Part shown: positions 26,667 to 35,420 of the stretch, one piece after another
How positions within the stretch are numbered: position 1 is the stretch's first letter
How the letters are laid out: the number at the start of each line of letters is the position of its first letter
DNA from: Burkholderia sp. Bp8992
GTDB lineage: Bacteria; Pseudomonadota; Gammaproteobacteria; Burkholderiales; Burkholderiaceae
Direction: 5' to 3'
DNA: 64,000 nt
NCBI RefSeq assembly: GCF_003853705.1
Contig: NZ_QTQI01000002.1
Coordinates: forward strand, 248,001 to 312,000
Notes under the pieces: model-generated
What the model was told of the DNA's origin: nothing
The model's database searches: none
The model's input: only the letters and a program-made list of their open reading frames with translations
Program-made: the position numbers and the translations under genes

Positions 26667-26969
26667 GTGAAATCGCTCGTCGTTACCGCCGCCGCTGCCG
26701 TGCTGCTTGCCGCACCGGCCCTGTCGTTCGCCCAGCAGGCACAGTCGCCCGTCACGCGCGCGCAGGTGCTGCAGGAGCTGATCGATCTGGAATCGGTCGG
26801 CTACAACCCGGCGCATGGCGAAGCCGACAACTATCCGGAGGACATCATGGCGGCGCAGGCACGGCTGCAGGCGAAGCGTCTCGCCGAACACAAGGCGGCG
26901 CAGGCCGCGTACGGCCCGGCCGGCCAGCCGGCAACCGAATCCGGTGCGGCAGCGAAGCCCGCGCCGTGA
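26667..26969 (+). CDS. DUF4148 family exported small protein
   Basis: 100 residues, GTG start with AGGAGAACCTC upstream. A signal peptide (1-22, ...ALSFA-QQAQS) is followed by the DUF4148 pattern VTRAQVLQELIDLESVGYNP, NYPEDIMAAQARLQAKR. Such proteins are abundant in Burkholderia and periplasmic; their function is unknown. The gene is alone, 206 bp after the porin. Confidence 0.88.
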   Translation: MKSLVVTAAAAVLLAAPALSFAQQAQSPVTRAQVLQELIDLESVGYNPAHGEADNYPEDIMAAQARLQAKRLAEHKAAQAAYGPAGQPATESGAAAKPAP

Positions 26970-26982
26970 CGACGTGACAAAG

Positions 26983-27020
26983 CGCCTCGCCCGCGTGAAG
27001 GATGTTCAGCGGGCAAGGCG
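26983..27020. terminator. Hairpin between DUF4148 and LysR genes
   Basis: CGCCTcGCCCGC and GCGGGCaAGGCG form a 12-bp stem with one mismatch and a 14-base loop in the convergent gap. A TTTG on the minus side gives slight terminator character; likely bidirectional. Confidence 0.55.
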
Positions 27021-27092
27021 TGTAGCGCTCATGCGTGAAGAAGCCGGCATCGAAACGACTATCGAAACGACGCACGCGTGTGCGCCCGGCGT

Positions 27093-28040
27093 TCAGGCAG
27101 CCTGCGGTTCGCGATCGATCGCGCTCAGCATCTCGACGTCTCGCGCGATCATGCCCGGCACCTGCGCACGCAGCATCTCGACCCAGGTCCGCACCTTCGC
27201 ATCGACGAAGCGGCGTGACGGATACAGCGCGTACACGTTCATCTTCTGCAGGATGTGCGCGGGCAGCACGCGGACGAGCGTGCCGTCGCGCAATGCGTCG
27301 ATCGCCGAGTACAGCGGCAGCATGCCGATCCCGATGCCGTCGCGGATCGCGAGTGCGAGCGATTCGGCCGTATTGGTCTGCACCGGCCCCGCGACGTGAA
27401 TCTGCTCGACGCCCTCGGGCCCTTCGAGCACCCATTCGTGCGTCGGGAACGCGGGCGTACACAGCGTCAGGCAGGCGTGCGCGGCGAGATCGTGCGGACG
27501 GGCCGGCGCGCCGTGCCGTTTCACATAGTCGGGCGACGCGCACAGGATGCTGAACGTCGAGCCGAGCAGGTGCGACACGAGTTCGGAATCGGGCAGCGAC
27601 GACGCGGTCACGACGGCCATGTCGCTCGTGCCGTCGAACAGGTCGGGCATGCGCTGCGACAGCGACAGCTCGATCGACACGTCCGGGAACTGCGCGTGAT
27701 AGCGCGTCAGTGCGGGCAATACATAGTGATGGCCGACGCTCGCGAAGCTGTGCATGCGCAGCACGCCGGCCGGGCGCTCGTGCGCGCAGCTCGCCTCTTC
27801 TTCCGCGCGGTCGACGTCGGCGAGGATCTGGCGGCAGCGCCGCAAATAGCTTTCGCCGGCCGACGTGAGCGCGAGACGGCGCGTCGAGCGATTCATCAGA
27901 CGGGTGCGCAGCCGCGCCTCCAGTTCCGACACCGCGCGCGACATTGCACCCGTCGTCGAATTCAGCGATTGCGCGGCGGCCGTGAAGCTGCCCGTCTCGA
28001 CGACGCGCGAAAACACCCGCATGTTTTGTAGGGTATCCAT
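27093..28040 (-). CDS. LysR family transcriptional regulator
   Basis: 315 residues. The N-terminal helix-turn-helix reads MDTLQNMRVFSRVVETGSFT and AAQSLNSTTGAMSRAVSELE (about 1-60), followed by a periplasmic-binding-like effector domain. The ATG at 28040 is preferred to a TTG four codons upstream. It is divergent from the FUSC efflux gene, and a palindrome in the gap (28057-28070) lies where such a protein would bind. By analogy with AaeR it probably activates efflux in response to an aromatic or organic acid (inference). Confidence 0.92.
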   Translation of the reverse strand: MDTLQNMRVFSRVVETGSFTAAAQSLNSTTGAMSRAVSELEARLRTRLMNRSTRRLALTSAGESYLRRCRQILADVDRAEEEASCAHERPAGVLRMHSFASVGHHYVLPALTRYHAQFPDVSIELSLSQRMPDLFDGTSDMAVVTASSLPDSELVSHLLGSTFSILCASPDYVKRHGAPARPHDLAAHACLTLCTPAFPTHEWVLEGPEGVEQIHVAGPVQTNTAESLALAIRDGIGIGMLPLYSAIDALRDGTLVRVLPAHILQKMNVYALYPSRRFVDAKVRTWVEMLRAQVPGMIARDVEMLSAIDREPQAA

Positions 28041-28056
28041 TCCTGTGAGCAACCTG

Positions 28057-28070
28057 TAGCGGAACCGCTA
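28057..28070. promoter_or_regulatory. Perfect palindrome TAGCGG-AA-CCGCTA
   Basis: Six-base perfect arms with a two-base centre, 16 bp before the LysR start and about 170 bp before the FUSC start. Likely operator for the LysR protein by position. Confidence 0.5.
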
Positions 28071-28242
28071 TTTTCCTCCACGGGATGCGACAGATTGTTA
28101 CTCCGGCTGCAACTATCGTTTCCCCGCAGCTGCGTTAATGCGCAAGCGCCGCCCTCCTACAATCGGCGCCTCACCAGTCGAACGGACCCGTTCGGACGCG
28201 CCGCGGCATCGTGCCCCGGCCCCGTACGAGCCCCCTCTTTTC

Positions 28243-30426
28243 ATGAAGCCACAACCTGCGATCGCGCGATCTTCCATCGAACCGGACCGATGGAGGCGAT
28301 GGCTCGATCCGCTCGGCAACGCGGCGCGAGACTGGGCCGTGACCGACGGGCTGATCTGGCTGCATCTCGCGAAAACCGTGCTCGCGGCGCTGCTTGCGAT
28401 GGGCATCGCGATGCGTCTCGAGATGTCGCAGCCGCGCACCGCGATGACGACTGTGTTCGTGCTGATGCAGCCGCTGTCGGGGATGGTGTTCGCCAAGAGT
28501 TTCTATCGCGTGCTCGGCACGGCGGCCGGCCTCGTCGCCGCGCTCGCGCTCGGCGGGCTGTTCGCGCAGCAGCCCGAGCTGTACATGGCCGGCATCACGC
28601 TGTGGATCGGCAGCTGCATCGCGCTCGCGGTCCGCAACCGCCATTTCCGCTGGTACGGCTTCGTGCTCGCCGGCTATACGGCCGCGCTCATCGGCCTGCC
28701 GGCCGTGATGACGCCGCAGACGCTGTTCCAGTCCGCGCTCACGCGCGCCGCGGAGGTCGCGCTCGGCATCGCGTGCTCGGGCGCGGTCAGCGCGCTGATC
28801 CTGCCGCTCAGTTCCGCGAAGGCGCTGATGCGCTCGTTGAGCGCGCGCCACGCGACGTTCGCCGCGTTCACTGCCGGTGCGCTGTCGGGCGACGTCGCGC
28901 GCGGCGATTTCGAGCGGCGCTTCGCCGATTTCGTCGACGACATTGTCGGCTTCGAGGCCAACCGCGCGTTCGCGTCGTTCGAGGATCCGCACATCCGCGC
29001 GCGCAGCCGCCGGCTCGCACGGCTGAACAGCGAGTTCATGAACGCATGCACGCGGCTGCATGCGCTGCACCAGCTCGTCAAACGCCTGCGTGCGAACCAT
29101 TCGGACGCAGTGCTCGATGCGCTCGCGCCGCATGTCGACGCGCTCGCGCTACGGTTCGCGGCACTGCGCGACGAGCGGCCGCGCGGCGTCACGCCGGCCA
29201 CCGGCGCGCCGCTCGAACTGCGCCGTTTCCACAGCGCGCTGCCCAAGGCGGCCCGTGCGTCGCGGCGCACCGTCGAAGCGCATGCGGCCGGCGGCCTGCT
29301 CGATTTCGACACCGCGATCGAACTGCTGTACCGCTTCGTCGGCGAATACCTCGGCTACGCCGATACGTACGCGTCGCTCGACCAGGACGATCACGCGTTC
29401 GAGCGCTCCGTCACGCATTACGCGGTGAAGACCAATTCGTTCTTCGTCGGCTTCGCGTTCCTGCGCACCGTCGTCGCCGTCGGCGCGATGAGCGCGTTCT
29501 GGATCGCGTCCGAATGGCCGAGCGGGTCGCTCGCGGTGATCGCCACCGCGATCGCGTGCGCGCTCAGCTCGACGTCGCCGCGTGCGCCGAAGTTCGTCGC
29601 ACAGATGAGCGTCGGCGCGGCGTTCGCGACCGCCGTCGGCTACATGTTCCTGTGCTACGTGTATCCGAACATCGACGGCTTCCCGCTGCTGTGCGCGACA
29701 CTGGCGCCGGTACTCGGCCTCGGTGCCTTCCTGGCAATGCGTCCCGGCCTGTCCGGCTACGGGATCGGCTTCGCGGTGTTCTTCTGCCTGCTCGCAGGCC
29801 CCGACAACGCGATCGCCTATACGCCCGAGGTGCTGATCAACAACGGGCTGGCGATCGTCGTCGCGATGCTCGCGTGCTCGCTCGTATTCGCGGTCGTGTT
29901 TCCCACCCACATGCCCTGGCTCACCGGCCGCATCGCGCACGACCTGCGCCGCCAGGTCACGCTCGCGAGCAAAGGCGCGCCGGACGGCCTCGCGCAGCGC
30001 TTCCAGTCGAGCACCCACGACCTGATGGCGCAACTGCGCACGCTCCTCGTGCGGCGGACACGGCAGCACCGCGACGCCATGCGCTGGATGCTGTCGACGC
30101 TCGAGGTCGGCCATGCGGTGATCGACCTGCGCGACGAGCTGCATGCGTTCAGTGCATCGAGGCCGCCGCAGACGCTGCGCTGGACCGCGTCGATCGATGC
30201 GGTGCTGCACGAGCTGCCGCGCTTCTTCGACGATCCGACGCCCGGCCATCACGCACGCACGCTGAAATCGGTGAATCTCGCGATCCGCGCGGCGCAGCAC
30301 ACGCTGCAGGCATGGTACGCGGTGCCCGATGCGCGCCGAAGCATGCAGCGGATCGTCGGCTGCCTGCACTTCATGCGCAGCGCGCTGCTCGACAAGGACG
30401 CACCGTTCAACCGGCACCGCCATTGA
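28243..30426 (+). CDS. FUSC family inner-membrane protein (AaeB/YccS-like efflux pump)
   Basis: 727 residues. Two hydrophobic blocks (about 45-185 and 405-560) with several membrane segments each are separated and followed by soluble helical regions, the layout of aromatic-acid exporter/fusaric-acid-resistance proteins. The first block contains MSQPRTAMTTVFVLMQPLSG, typical of the family. ATG 28243 was selected because the sequence upstream to 28138 is low-complexity and non-conserved. No membrane-fusion partner (AaeA) is encoded nearby, so partner proteins must come from elsewhere or the protein acts alone. Substrate unknown. Confidence 0.87.
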   Translation: MKPQPAIARSSIEPDRWRRWLDPLGNAARDWAVTDGLIWLHLAKTVLAALLAMGIAMRLEMSQPRTAMTTVFVLMQPLSGMVFAKSFYRVLGTAAGLVAALALGGLFAQQPELYMAGITLWIGSCIALAVRNRHFRWYGFVLAGYTAALIGLPAVMTPQTLFQSALTRAAEVALGIACSGAVSALILPLSSAKALMRSLSARHATFAAFTAGALSGDVARGDFERRFADFVDDIVGFEANRAFASFEDPHIRARSRRLARLNSEFMNACTRLHALHQLVKRLRANHSDAVLDALAPHVDALALRFAALRDERPRGVTPATGAPLELRRFHSALPKAARASRRTVEAHAAGGLLDFDTAIELLYRFVGEYLGYADTYASLDQDDHAFERSVTHYAVKTNSFFVGFAFLRTVVAVGAMSAFWIASEWPSGSLAVIATAIACALSSTSPRAPKFVAQMSVGAAFATAVGYMFLCYVYPNIDGFPLLCATLAPVLGLGAFLAMRPGLSGYGIGFAVFFCLLAGPDNAIAYTPEVLINNGLAIVVAMLACSLVFAVVFPTHMPWLTGRIAHDLRRQVTLASKGAPDGLAQRFQSSTHDLMAQLRTLLVRRTRQHRDAMRWMLSTLEVGHAVIDLRDELHAFSASRPPQTLRWTASIDAVLHELPRFFDDPTPGHHARTLKSVNLAIRAAQHTLQAWYAVPDARRSMQRIVGCLHFMRSALLDKDAPFNRHRH

Positions 30427-30563
30427 CGATCGGTGCGGGCGCAACGGGATCCTTGTTCCGGATGGAAATAAGCTCTACAGCCGCGGTGATTAATCTCTAA
30501 GCAGTGCGAGCCTATAGTTTCCTCACTGCCAGCGCGACTGGCACTCACCCAGGAGAAACCAAA

Positions 30564-30776
30564 ATGAAGCCGCTGCACCTCGCCCTCGTTGCCCTGTCGC
30601 TCACCGCTGCCGTCGCCCACGCGCAGCCGGCGCCGGCAGACGCCGCATCGCAACAGGCGAACCGCGCCGAAGCCGTCAAGGCCGCGGGCCGTGTCGATCG
30701 TTCGCAATCGAAGCAGGAAGACCCGAACGCCTGCGTCGGCCCGGTCAGCTTCTGCAACATCTACTTCGGCAGCTGA
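30564..30776 (+). CDS. Small secreted protein with C-terminal Cys pair
   Basis: 70 residues; ATG with a strong AGGAGAAACCAAA ribosome site. A signal peptide (1-21, ...AAVAHA-QPAP) leaves a 49-residue mature chain rich in Ala, Gln and Lys and ending NACVGPVSFCNIYFGS, with two Cys six residues apart that could form a disulphide. TATAGT at about 30512 is a candidate -10 box. No family is recognised; the strong expression signals suggest an abundant periplasmic or secreted product. Confidence 0.75.
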   Translation: MKPLHLALVALSLTAAVAHAQPAPADAASQQANRAEAVKAAGRVDRSQSKQEDPNACVGPVSFCNIYFGS

Positions 30777-30883
30777 GCGTGACGCCGCGACGTCACGGCC
30801 AGGCCCGCATCGCCCGCACGGCATGCAGCGCATGCGCGGGCGGACGGCGGTCCGGCCGCTCGCCGCATCGCCGCCCCCTCTCA

Positions 30884-30905
30884 CGCCGCTTCGATTGAAG
30901 CGGCG
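30884..30905. terminator. Hairpin between convergent genes
   Basis: CGCCGCTTC (30884-30892) and GAAGCGGCG (30897-30905) form a perfect 9-bp stem with a GATT loop. It lies 108 bp after the small secreted gene and 10 bp after the P1 peptidase stop on the other strand; probably bidirectional, with only a short T run. Confidence 0.65.
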
Positions 30906-30914
30906 CTTGCCGTT

Positions 30915-32024
30915 TCAGGCGCCGCGCCCCGGCCGCCACCCCACTTCGCGCAACGCATCCAGCAGGCGCGCCTGCCCGAGCCCTTCGACCCGCGCACCGC
31001 GCGACTCGACGTTGCCGCCCGCGACCAGCGCATTCACGATCGCTTCCTCCACCGCTTCCGCCGCCGCGACGAACAGCGCGGAAATATGATCGTTGTTGAC
31101 CATCTTCAGATCGGTGGTCGGCGCGCCCTTGCTGCCGTAGTTCGTGGCCGGCAGGCCGTCGTTGCCCGTTGCAAACGCCAGGAAGATGTCGCCGCTCGAA
31201 TCCTCGGTACCGCCGCCGACGCGTGCGAGCCCGACGCTCGCACGCTGCGCGAGGCGCGTGCATTGATGCGGCAGGAGCGGTGCATCGGTCGCGATCGTCA
31301 CGACGATCGAGCCCATGCCCGGCTCGCCTCCGGCTGCCTGTTCGCGGAACGGCGAATGCACGTGCCGCAGCACTTCGCCCACCGGGTAGCCGGCAACGCG
31401 CAGCATCTCGCGCACACCGTAGTTCGCCTGGACGATCGCGCCGACGGTCCAGCCGCCCGCGTCGGCCGCGAGCACGCGCGACGCGGTGCCGATGCCGCCC
31501 TTGAACTCGTGGCAGATCATCCCCGTGCCGCCGCCGACGCCGCCTTCCGCCACCGGCCCCGACTGCGCGGCCGCCAGCGCGCGCTGCACGTGCGCGGCGC
31601 TCACATGCTGCCCCCAGATGTCGTTCAGCAGCCCGTCGTAGGTTTCCATCACGACCGGCATGCACCAGTACACGCGGCCGGCCGCCGCTTCGCGCTCGTT
31701 CGCGATGAGCGCATCGCGCACCGCGCCGACGCTGTGGGTGTTGGTATAGGCGATCGGCGTCGTCAGCAGGCCGGCCTCGCGGATCCATTCGAGGCCTGTC
31801 GCGTCGCCGTTGCCGTTCAGCACGTGCACGCCCGCGAAGCACGGCGAATCGTGCGCGGTGCCCGCGCGCGGCTCGATGACGGTCACGCCGGTGCGAATCG
31901 ACGCGTCGCCGTTCTCGACGTTCAGCGTGCAATGTCCGACCCGCACGCCCGGTACGTCCGTGATCGCGTTGAAGCGGCCCGGCGTACCGAGTCCGATGCG
32001 GATGCCGAGATCCCTCGTGCGCAT
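30915..32024 (-). CDS. P1 family peptidase (DmpA/BapA-type beta-aminopeptidase)
   Basis: 369 residues of the self-processing Ntn-like P1 family. Start RDLGIRIGLGTPGRFNAITD, GVTVIEPRAGTAHDSPCFAG, VGGGTGMICHEFKGGIGTAS and GMGSIVVTIATDAPLL identify it; Gly238-Ser239 matches the DmpA Gly249-Ser250 autocleavage site, making Ser239 the N-terminal nucleophile of the beta chain. DmpA enzymes remove N-terminal D-Ala/Gly or beta-amino acids from peptides or amides. It follows the APC permease by 64 bp on the same strand, suggesting uptake and hydrolysis of one substrate, and the signal-less N-terminus suggests cytoplasmic location. Confidence 0.92.
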   Translation of the reverse strand: MRTRDLGIRIGLGTPGRFNAITDVPGVRVGHCTLNVENGDASIRTGVTVIEPRAGTAHDSPCFAGVHVLNGNGDATGLEWIREAGLLTTPIAYTNTHSVGAVRDALIANEREAAAGRVYWCMPVVMETYDGLLNDIWGQHVSAAHVQRALAAAQSGPVAEGGVGGGTGMICHEFKGGIGTASRVLAADAGGWTVGAIVQANYGVREMLRVAGYPVGEVLRHVHSPFREQAAGGEPGMGSIVVTIATDAPLLPHQCTRLAQRASVGLARVGGGTEDSSGDIFLAFATGNDGLPATNYGSKGAPTTDLKMVNNDHISALFVAAAEAVEEAIVNALVAGGNVESRGARVEGLGQARLLDALREVGWRPGRGA

Positions 32025-32088
32025 GATGCAGTTCCTCCAGTCTTTCAGTGGTTCGGTATGTCGATGTCGCCAGGTGCCAATCCTGCGC

Positions 32089-33495
32089 TCAAAGCGCGCG
32101 GAACGCTTCGCTGTGGCGCGCCCACACCGCGTACATCACGAGTGCGGCGACCAGCAGCCCCGCGATGATGATCAGGTCGGTCGACTTCGTCGCCGTCGCC
32201 AGCGTCGTGTAGAGCGTATAGGCGGCACCCGCCACCGCGACGAGCGGCGTCACGGGCCACAGCGGCATCCGGTAATGATGCTCGACGTCGCGGCGCACGA
32301 ACCGGCTCGCGAGCGCGGCCAGCCCGACGACGAGGTAGATCAGCAGCAGCAGGTCGACCGTGAACGCGGTCAGCTCGTCGAGGCTCGACACGAACACGAG
32401 CCCCGCCGACGGCACCGCCAGCGCGATCGTCGCGAGCCACGGCGATTCGAGGCGCGGATGAATCGTCGAGAACGCGCGGTTGCAGGTGCGCGACCAGAGC
32501 GCGTGCCGGCCGCTGCTGTACAGCAGGCGGCCCATCGTTATCACGATCGCGATGATCGCGTTGAACACCGACAGGAAGATCCCGCCGCTGACCACGCGCG
32601 ACACGGCCGGGTTGCTCAGCGAGCGCACCACATAGCCGATCGGGTCGGCGCTCTTCGTCAGTTCCGTCAGCGACGGCGCGCCGAGCACGATCGCCGTGAG
32701 CGGCACCAGTTCGACGACGAGGATCACGAGCAGCGAATAGATCACCGCCTTCGCGACGTTGCGGTTGCCGCCGCGCAGGTCTTCCGCGAGATAGGCGGCC
32801 GAGCCGAAGCCGTTGTAGCAGAAGATCGCGGTGCCGATCGCCGGCACGATGGCTGCGAGCGTCGCCGGCACGAGCGCGTTGCCGCTCGCGACGACCGGTG
32901 CGATCAGCACGTCGGCGCCGCGATGCGGCGAACCGAAGCCGAGCCCCGCGATCAGCATCAGCACGCCGATCTCGACGACCAGGAACGCGCCGGTGATCCA
33001 CGCGTTCGTCTTGATGTTCAGCATGCCGAGCAGATAGCTGAGCAGCACGATCGTCAGCGCGACCGACTGGTTGCTGAAGTGCGTGCCGAGTGCGTTGTTC
33101 AGGTAGGGCGCGGCGCCGCTCGCGAGCACGGCCGGGATGAACACGCTGACGGAGAGCACCGTGATGAAGGTCAGGTAGCCCGGCAGCGTGCCGAACACGC
33201 GCTTGGCCATCACGTACTCGCCGCCTGCGCTGCGGTGCGCGGCGCTGAGTTCCGCGTAGCAGAGCGCGAACGCAAGCGCGAGTACGCCGCCGAGCACGAA
33301 CGACAGCACGGCACCGCTGCCCGCCTGCTGGATCGCGAACGGCGCGATCACGAAGATCGAACTCGCCGGCGTCACGCCCGATACGGTGATCATCACCGCA
33401 TCGCGGACGCTGAGCGTCTGCGACAACGCGCGCGGCGCGTCCTCCGTTGCAGGCGCCGCTTGCAGGCTGCCCGTCGATTCCGACATCATCGCCAT
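32089..33495 (-). CDS. APC family amino acid/amine permease
   Basis: 468 residues and about twelve membrane segments. SVRDAVMITVSGVTPASSIFV near the N-terminus, MAKRVFGTLPGYLTFITVLS and FCYNGFGSAAYLAEDLRGGN are typical of the amino acid-polyamine-organocation superfamily. It should import an amino acid or related amine. It is the first gene of an operon with the P1 peptidase and is divergent from a LuxR-type regulator. The substrate may be the P1 peptidase's amino amide or its product (inference). Confidence 0.9.
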   Translation of the reverse strand: MAMMSESTGSLQAAPATEDAPRALSQTLSVRDAVMITVSGVTPASSIFVIAPFAIQQAGSGAVLSFVLGGVLALAFALCYAELSAAHRSAGGEYVMAKRVFGTLPGYLTFITVLSVSVFIPAVLASGAAPYLNNALGTHFSNQSVALTIVLLSYLLGMLNIKTNAWITGAFLVVEIGVLMLIAGLGFGSPHRGADVLIAPVVASGNALVPATLAAIVPAIGTAIFCYNGFGSAAYLAEDLRGGNRNVAKAVIYSLLVILVVELVPLTAIVLGAPSLTELTKSADPIGYVVRSLSNPAVSRVVSGGIFLSVFNAIIAIVITMGRLLYSSGRHALWSRTCNRAFSTIHPRLESPWLATIALAVPSAGLVFVSSLDELTAFTVDLLLLIYLVVGLAALASRFVRRDVEHHYRMPLWPVTPLVAVAGAAYTLYTTLATATKSTDLIIIAGLLVAALVMYAVWARHSEAFRAL

Positions 33496-33627
33496 TTCGT
33501 GCTCCTTTGTTCCTTTGCCGCCTTTTTTTGAACACCCATACTCGGGCCCGATTGATTGCGTGGCAGTCTAGGAAGCCAATTTCAGGACCGCTATTCCCCC
33601 TTCGTGTTACGCTCTTCCGGTGGTGGT

Positions 33628-34428
33628 ATGGATCGTCTCTTTTCCGAAATCGCGATGCACCAGGCGCTCGGCCGCGCAATCGATCATCTCGGCCAGCCGC
33701 GCTTCTGGCGGTTCCTGGTGCTGCTGCTCAATGAAATGGTGCCGTTCGACAACGCGCTCGCGACCGCGGTCGGCCGCGATGGCGTGCCGCTCGTGCTCGA
33801 CGAATACGATACGGGCGGCACCGACAGTGCATCGCCCGTGCCGCTCTACCTGAACGGCGTCTATCTGCTCGACCCGTTCCTGCAGGCCGCGCACGACGGG
33901 CTCGCCGACGGCTGCTACCGGCTCGAGGAAGTCGCGCCGGACCTGTTCCGGCAGAGCGAGTATTTCCTCAGCTACTTCCGCGATGCAGTCGGCGACGACG
34001 AGATCCAGATCCTCGTGCGGCCGAACGCCGACACGCTGCTGTCGCTGTCGCTCGGTGCGGCCGCACGCTTCGACGTCGAGCCGCTCGGCAAGCTGACGGC
34101 CGCGATGCCGTGGGTGCTCGCGGCAATGCGGCAGCACTGGCGGCTGGTGGGCGATGCCGCGCGCGCGACGCCCGATGCCGATCTCGGCGCACGCGTCGAA
34201 CAGGCGCTTGCGCGCTTCGGCGCGGGCGTGCTGACCGACCGCGAGATGTCGATCGCAAGAATGGTGCTGCGCGGCAATTCGTCGAAGGCGATCGCCGAAC
34301 GGCTGGCGATCTCGCCCGAAACGGTGAAGGTGCATCGACGCCATCTGTACGCGAAGCTCGGCATTTCTTCGCAGCCCGAGCTGTTTTCGCGGTTCATCCA
34401 GGCGCTGGGGGAAGATGCGGCCGGGTGA
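33628..34428 (+). CDS. LuxR family transcriptional regulator
   Basis: 266 residues. The C-terminal 65 residues are a LuxR/FixJ helix-turn-helix: LTDREMSIARMVLRGNSSKA, IAERLAISPETVKVHRRHLY. The N-terminal 190 residues contain no phosphoacceptor or autoinducer-binding signature that can be recognised, so the input is unknown. ATG 33628 is used; the frame is open to 33556 without conserved content. It is divergent from the APC permease-P1 peptidase operon and probably regulates it. Confidence 0.88.
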   Translation: MDRLFSEIAMHQALGRAIDHLGQPRFWRFLVLLLNEMVPFDNALATAVGRDGVPLVLDEYDTGGTDSASPVPLYLNGVYLLDPFLQAAHDGLADGCYRLEEVAPDLFRQSEYFLSYFRDAVGDDEIQILVRPNADTLLSLSLGAAARFDVEPLGKLTAAMPWVLAAMRQHWRLVGDAARATPDADLGARVEQALARFGAGVLTDREMSIARMVLRGNSSKAIAERLAISPETVKVHRRHLYAKLGISSQPELFSRFIQALGEDAAG

Positions 34429-34565
34429 GCGCATCGACCGGGACGGATGGCAACGGGCACGGAATCGGGCACTATCCGTCATGCGCCGCATGTCGCGGTC
34501 ATCCGCCGAAGCCGGTGTGGATACCCGGTCACAACACGATTGCCCGAAAACAGGAATCCCGACGC

Positions 34566-34949
34566 ATGTCACTCATTCCGCTCATAGGAATCGGCTGGCT
34601 GTTTCTGTGCGCGATCAGCGCCGCATCGATCGTGCTCGTGCCGCCCGTGGTGCTGGTCGCGTGCCTGATGGGCAAGGACGTCTGGTCGATCCTGACGCGC
34701 GGCCGATTGCAGTTCGCGTTCCTGGCCTACCTCGGCTCGGCGCCGGTACCGGCGGTCCTCACGTTCCTGCTGGAAGCCGGCGCCACGGCCGGCAACGCAG
34801 GCGGCGTGGCATCCGACAGCCTGACCGCATGGAACGAGCGGTGCTTGTTCGTGTTCCTGGGCGCGGCGGCCTTGTGCGGCCTGCTGTTGCTGTTGCGACC
34901 GAAAAACCGGCAAGCGGCAAACGTCGAGCCGTCGCAGTCTGCGCGATAG
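34566..34949 (+). CDS. Small inner-membrane protein, unknown function
   Basis: 127 residues. Hydrophobic segments at about 5-32, 50-70 and 90-115 suggest three or four membrane spans; the tail RPKNRQAANVEPSQSAR is basic. ATG 34566 (MSLIPLIGIGWLFLCAIS) was chosen by the start of the first span; longer readings of this frame overlap the LuxR gene. No family is recognised. It is 137 bp after the LuxR gene and may be transcribed separately. Confidence 0.65.
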   Translation: MSLIPLIGIGWLFLCAISAASIVLVPPVVLVACLMGKDVWSILTRGRLQFAFLAYLGSAPVPAVLTFLLEAGATAGNAGGVASDSLTAWNERCLFVFLGAAALCGLLLLLRPKNRQAANVEPSQSAR

Positions 34950-35022
34950 CGGCCACGCGGAACGCCGCGCCATGCCGGCCGCCCGGCTTCCGGGCAGCGG
35001 CACGGTCTTGCGCGGCCTCCTG

Positions 35023-35328
35023 CTACTTCCACTTCGCGCCGAGTTGCGCGAGCCCTGCGTTCCGGAGATCGTCCGGCAGCATCACCACGCGGAACTCGCA
35101 GTCCGCATTCAACATCAGGAACCACGGCTCGGCGAGTGCCGGGATCTGCGACGGGTCGTCCATGTCGACGATCACGACCGCCCCGCGCCCGCCGTTCTGC
35201 TCCGTGAAATACACGGCCTCCGGCTTGACCGCTTCGAGTATTCGCGAGATCACGTCGCCGACGCTGCCGTCGCGCACCAGCGTGTTGAACGGCTCGTGAG
35301 GGATTCGTATGTTCAGAAGCATGCGCAT
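35023..35328 (-). CDS. Conserved-looking small cytoplasmic protein, unknown function
   Basis: 101 residues. The second ATG (35328, MRMLLNIRIPHEPFNTLV) is chosen because the AAGGAGG ribosome site touches the first ATG but is six bases before this one. The sequence is compact, with a ferredoxin-like rhythm: LNIRIPHEPFN, EAVYFTEQNGGRGAVVIVDM, PWFLMLNADCEFRVVMLPDD. This resembles small DUF3303/GYD-type proteins, but the similarity is not decisive. It stands alone between the small membrane protein and the P450 gene. Confidence 0.7.
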   Translation of the reverse strand: MRMLLNIRIPHEPFNTLVRDGSVGDVISRILEAVKPEAVYFTEQNGGRGAVVIVDMDDPSQIPALAEPWFLMLNADCEFRVVMLPDDLRNAGLAQLGAKWK

Positions 35329-35420
35329 GACCATCCTCCTTGGGCTCCGCCCGGCCTGGGCCCTTCAAGCATAGGTGTTGCGCGATGCTGGCCGGGTCGA
35401 ATCGAACGCTCATGCCTCCA

